Of a stretch of 9,896 bases of DNA, positions 7,054 to 9,896 are shown piece by piece; position 1 is the stretch's first letter, and each line of letters begins with the position of its first letter. The position numbers and the translations under genes were made by a program. The notes beneath the pieces are model-generated. The model searched no databases. It worked only from the letters and a program-made list of their open reading frames with translations, and had not been told where the DNA came from. The DNA lies in contig JAHEGF010000099.1 in NCBI GenBank assembly GCA_024645155.1, forward strand, positions 1-9,896, read 5' to 3'. Source of the DNA: Phyllobacteriaceae bacterium (GTDB taxonomy: Bacteria; Pseudomonadota; Alphaproteobacteria; Rhizobiales; Rhizobiaceae).

Positions 7054-8340
7054 TCACTTCTTGAGTTTGAGCTTGCCGAGAATTGAACCCAGCCCGCTCT
7101 TCTTTTTCTCTTTTGGTTCCGAACGGCCCGTAACAGAGTGCGCGACTTCGTAGATGCTCTTTACAATGTCACTTTGTGCATCGGTCTCGGCAAGCATCCG
7201 GCCACTATTCGCCGCATTTCCGAACAATTGCGGTTCAAACGGAATGACTGCCAGCGGCATAAGACCCAGCGGGTCGGCAAAATCATCCACGGTGATTTCA
7301 GGTCGTTTCGGCACACCGCATTGATTCAGAATCAGATGCGGCGGGCTGTCGTTCGGACGCAGTTTCTTCAGCGTGTCCACAAGGTTTTTGGTGTTGCGCA
7401 GATTAGCCAGTTCGGGCGTCGCGGTGATTACGATTTCATCTGCCTGTTGCAGAACACTCTTCGTCCAGCCATTCCAAACATGGGGAACGTCGAGCACAAC
7501 AATCGGCGCGCTGCGCTGGGCAACATCAATGATCTGCGAAAACGCATCGGCGTCAAAATCATAGACCCTTTCGAGCGTCGACGGCGCAGCCAACAGGGAA
7601 AGGCGCTCCGAACATTGCGCCAGCAGCCGGTCAAGATAAACATCGTCTATGCGCTCGGGTGCAAACACGGCCTCGGCAATACCTTGTGCAGGATCCTGAT
7701 CAAAGTTGATGTTTGCCGTTCCAAAAGCCAGGTCGAGATCGGCAACCACGACTTCGTTTTCAAACAGGCTCGAGACGGCCCATCCAACATTATGCGCAAT
7801 TGTTGATGAGCCTACTCCGCCCTTTGCACCAATAAACGCAATGGAATTCCCGATCGGCGGTGCATCGGGGTCGACAAATATCCCGTATATCGTACTGATG
7901 ATGTCGGCTATCGTGAGCGGCGCCACCATGTATTCCGAAACACCAGACTTCATTAGCTCGCGATAGAGCCAGACGTCGTTGTAGTGACCGATAACAATCA
8001 CTTTCGATGTCGGATCACAGACTTCCGCCAATTTTCCAAGCGATTCGAGAAGTTCGCGCGGTTCGCTCTTTGATTCCAGGATTATCAGATTGGGTGTCGA
8101 CGCTGTCTGGTAGAGTTCAGCAGCCGCATCCATTCCGCCCATCAATACCTTCAGATGGGCCTTGAACATCCGGCGGTCCTCGCCGGCGCGTTCAATGGGC
8201 TTGGAAACCCCATCCGATTCGCAAAATGCCTGGATGGTTATCCGCGGTACCGGACGCAACGAGTCCATTGCCTCTCTGCCAGCCCTGTCCCCGTCCTGTT
8301 GCGGTGCCTGAAGATCCGTTTCGTAAGCGAGGTTACTCAT
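7054..8340 (-). CDS. cpaE: Pilus localisation ATPase CpaE/TadZ
   Basis: A 428-residue ParA/MinD-superfamily protein that places the Tad machine in the cell. Residues about 33-155 form a receiver-like domain. Its usual phospho-acceptor Asp position reads Glu89 (PNLIILES), so it is an atypical receiver. Residues about 165-400 form the ATPase: a deviant Walker A motif AKGGVGSST (172-180) that keeps the first Lys (K173) but has Ser where the usual second P-loop Lys stands, then VVVADLDLAFG (197-207) and the Walker B-like VVLDVPH (281-287). The Lys-to-Ser change is common in the CpaE/TadZ family. The tail (409-428) is Lys-rich with spaced hydrophobic residues (SGLGSILGKLKLKK). The ATG at 8340 has AAAGG eight bases upstream. 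It lies 24 bases after cpaD and 23 before cpaF, inside the operon. Confidence 0.95.
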   Translation of the reverse strand: MSNLAYETDLQAPQQDGDRAGREAMDSLRPVPRITIQAFCESDGVSKPIERAGEDRRMFKAHLKVLMGGMDAAAELYQTASTPNLIILESKSEPRELLESLGKLAEVCDPTSKVIVIGHYNDVWLYRELMKSGVSEYMVAPLTIADIISTIYGIFVDPDAPPIGNSIAFIGAKGGVGSSTIAHNVGWAVSSLFENEVVVADLDLAFGTANINFDQDPAQGIAEAVFAPERIDDVYLDRLLAQCSERLSLLAAPSTLERVYDFDADAFSQIIDVAQRSAPIVVLDVPHVWNGWTKSVLQQADEIVITATPELANLRNTKNLVDTLKKLRPNDSPPHLILNQCGVPKRPEITVDDFADPLGLMPLAVIPFEPQLFGNAANSGRMLAETDAQSDIVKSIYEVAHSVTGRSEPKEKKKSGLGSILGKLKLKK

Positions 8341-8364
8341 TGCTACTGCCTTTGGATTTGTTCA

Positions 8365-9084
8365 TCAGTATGCGATCGTGGGTTCGAATAACGTCTCTGT
8401 TTCCCTGTAGATCCCGATCACATTGCCGCGGCGTGTTGCGTCAATTTCACCGGGTGCGCGTGGGCCGTTCAAGTCATTCGGATTGGCGATCTGTGCTGCG
8501 AGGTTGTTCTGGTAGGAGCAACCGAAATTCGCATAATGCTTGTTTTCGTTTGTGTTCGAGATGTCTTCGGGCCAACGCCCGCACTTTCCGGTCGAAGCCG
8601 TTAACGCGGAGTAAACGACCCTGACGGGGGCCAGCGCTTCCGGACCATCAGACTGATAGTAGACCGTGTTGACACCGGCATTTGCCGTTCCACTTGCCGC
8701 AATATGGTTTGCAATGCCGGCACCGACATGTCCGGCAGCAGCCTCATTTGCGGAACCCAGCGGTAACATCACTGTGAGCGGTCCGGTTCCATTTTGCTTG
8801 TAACCGGAGATGACACCGTCGACCGCCTTGAGCTGGTCCTCGTTCGGCTTGTGCGCATTACGCGCGACAACGATATCAAAAACCTGTTCGCTCTCGGTAA
8901 CCGAGATAGGATGGTTGGTCCGATAATCGTCGGGGATCGAACCAACCGTGATGTGATGGCGTTTTGCCGCGGCACAACCTGAAACGAGGGCGATTGCCGA
9001 CAATACAACCAGAGAGCTGGCAATTCGGCTGCCCCTGGCCAGTTTTGACACTTTGTTTTTCCGTAACGGTAACATGGCACTCAT
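8365..9084 (-). CDS. cpaD: Pilus assembly lipoprotein CpaD
   Basis: A CpaD-family outer-membrane lipoprotein of the Tad system (239 residues from ATG 9084). A basic N-terminus (RKNKVSKLARGSR) is followed by a hydrophobic stretch and the lipobox VSGC with Cys37. The mature part has family-like segments near its start (DDYRTNHPI) and near its end: CGRWPEDI, then NKHYANFGCSYQNNLAAQIA and NPNDLNGPR. Two cysteines in this C-terminal part, Cys168 and Cys189, could form a disulfide in the periplasm. CpaD is thought to help the CpaC secretin pore. The start is uncertain: a TTG at 9090 directly abuts the cpaC stop, ATG 9084 follows it in frame, and ATG 9075 has GGGA nine bases upstream. All give the same mature lipoprotein. 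It precedes cpaE by 24 bases. Confidence 0.9.
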   Translation of the reverse strand: MSAMLPLRKNKVSKLARGSRIASSLVVLSAIALVSGCAAAKRHHITVGSIPDDYRTNHPISVTESEQVFDIVVARNAHKPNEDQLKAVDGVISGYKQNGTGPLTVMLPLGSANEAAAGHVGAGIANHIAASGTANAGVNTVYYQSDGPEALAPVRVVYSALTASTGKCGRWPEDISNTNENKHYANFGCSYQNNLAAQIANPNDLNGPRAPGEIDATRRGNVIGIYRETETLFEPTIAY

Positions 9085-9090
9085 TCCCAA

Positions 9091-9896
9091 TTACTTGTAA
9101 ATATATCCGACAACACCGTGGTAGCGGCCCGGGGCGCGGTTACCCTGCATTGTGCCGTACACGCGGTTGACTCGGCCCAAGAACATGCCGGCACCGTCCG
9201 ATGGCGGCGTGAAGTTGTCATCCGGTTTGGCAAGCCTCGCGCGCGCAACAGGTCTCGACAGAAATGGCGTGACAATGATCACCAATTCCGTTTCATTGCG
9301 GACAAAGTCACGACTGCGGAACAGCGTTCCCAGAACCGGCAGTTTCGACAGACCCGGTGTTCCACTGATGACTTGACGAACGTCGTCGCGGATCAATCCG
9401 GCAATCATCATCGAGCCACCACTCGGCAGTTCCACCGTGGTATCGGCAAGACGTTTCCTGATGGAAAGGAGATTGGCACCCTGGCGGCGCACGCCGCCCG
9501 AAAGGGGTACGGAACCTTCCGACGTCGGCTCTGAAACCGACGTACGGACTTTCAGGCTGATCCGGCCTGGCGAAAGCACGACCGGAAGAAATTCGAGCCC
9601 TATTCCATATTCCAGCTTCTCGATCTGGTAGGTCAGGCCGCCACTATCCGCGTCGACATCCTGGCCGCTGACGAGATTGAATTCGCCACCGACCCGGAAC
9701 GTCGCCTGTTCTCCTGATACCGCAGTCAGGCTCGGTTCTGCCAGCGTTTTCATGACGCCGGTTTCTTCCATCGCGTTGAGATAGGCCTCAAGGGCGGCGG
9801 AGCCGACGCTTCCCACCATCGACAACTGCGACGGCGAAAGGGGTTTGCCGAGACCGGCGAAGTTGTCGCCGATCGCACCATAGGTAATTCCGTCGG
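9091..9896 (-). CDS. cpaC: Tad pilus outer-membrane secretin CpaC/RcpA, C-terminal part (partial, runs off right edge)
   Basis: The frame stays open to the right edge, giving the last 267 residues of a larger protein; internal TTG or ATG codons near 9825 should not be taken as the start. The visible part is the secretin pore domain. Seen in order are LAEPSLTAVSGEQATFRVGG, the beta-rich GIGLEFLPVVLSPGRISLKV, the secretin signature around SGTPGLSKLPVLGTLFRS, and ELVIIVTPFLSRPVA. A tail of about 50 residues follows, ending in GVVGYIYK. Secretins form a ring-shaped outer-membrane channel; CpaC/RcpA is the exit pore for the Flp pilus. The N-terminal signal peptide and periplasmic domains lie beyond the window. 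It is the most upstream visible gene of the operon, with its TAA six bases from the preferred cpaD ATG. Confidence 0.95.
   Translation of the reverse strand, partial: DGITYGAIGDNFAGLGKPLSPSQLSMVGSVGSAALEAYLNAMEETGVMKTLAEPSLTAVSGEQATFRVGGEFNLVSGQDVDADSGGLTYQIEKLEYGIGLEFLPVVLSPGRISLKVRTSVSEPTSEGSVPLSGGVRRQGANLLSIRKRLADTTVELPSGGSMMIAGLIRDDVRQVISGTPGLSKLPVLGTLFRSRDFVRNETELVIIVTPFLSRPVARARLAKPDDNFTPPSDGAGMFLGRVNRVYGTMQGNRAPGRYHGVVGYIYK

Noticed and set aside
7138..7806. A 222-codon open frame on the plus strand inside cpaE
   Set aside because: It is antisense to the conserved ATPase domain of cpaE, has no recognisable domain and is rich in Arg and Gln as expected for a shadow frame.
7801..7866. 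Loss of ATPase function in CpaE because the P-loop reads GGVGSST rather than GGVGKT
   Set aside because: This deviation is common in the CpaE/TadZ family and the leading Lys is kept, so it is not evidence of a broken gene.
9091..9825. cpaC as a complete 244-residue gene starting at 9825
   Set aside because: That start is an internal TTG; the frame continues open to the right edge and the protein lacks the N-terminal secretin domains, so it is a partial gene.
1..9896. An undescribed defence, mobile or biosynthetic system
   Set aside because: All coding space is accounted for by Tad pilus genes and an aminopeptidase/MarR/NlpC group. I saw no integrase, transposase, direct-repeat array, toxin-antitoxin pair or RNA gene.

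Overview
The window looks like chromosomal DNA of an alphaproteobacterium, most likely of the rhizobial order (Hyphomicrobiales). This rests on the gene order cpaC-cpaD-cpaE-cpaF-tadB-tadC of a Tad/Flp pilus locus, on the way the CpaD and CpaE proteins read, on moderately GC-rich coding sequence, and on a TTAA-N7-TTAR motif of the kind bound by CtrA. I cannot name a genus.

Layout. Bases 3432-9896 carry the Tad (tight adherence, Flp pilus) secretion genes on the minus strand, so transcription runs from right to left: the outer-membrane secretin cpaC (5' part cut by the right edge), lipoprotein cpaD, TadZ-type ATPase cpaE, secretion ATPase cpaF/tadA, and the inner-membrane platform proteins tadB and tadC. 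Gaps between these genes are only about 6 to 35 bases, as in one operon. The prepilin gene, prepilin peptidase gene cpaA and cpaB are not in the window and would be expected further right. A 274-base intergenic region (3158-3431) separates the 3' end of tadC from tadD, which lies on the opposite strand (2327-3157) and converges on the operon. TadD is a TPR lipoprotein of the same system.

Left of tadD, across a 121-base divergent intergenic region holding a candidate CtrA site, lies a second minus-strand group: an M17 leucyl-aminopeptidase-family gene (826-2205), a small MarR-family regulator (409-759), and the start of an NlpC/P60-type cell-wall hydrolase (412 to the left edge). The hydrolase gene starts at a GTG overlapping the MarR stop codon by four bases, so it is easily missed by simple ORF calling. 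A short inverted repeat just upstream of the MarR start is a possible autoregulatory operator.

How they work together. CpaF powers pilus assembly through the TadB/TadC platform. CpaE/TadZ localises the machine, CpaC forms the outer-membrane pore, and CpaD and TadD are lipoproteins that support pore assembly. The aminopeptidase/MarR/NlpC group is a separate unit concerned with peptide and cell-wall turnover.

I see no mobile element, CRISPR array, tRNA or rRNA, and no evidence for an undescribed system. The window is a mostly standard Tad locus with a few details worth checking.
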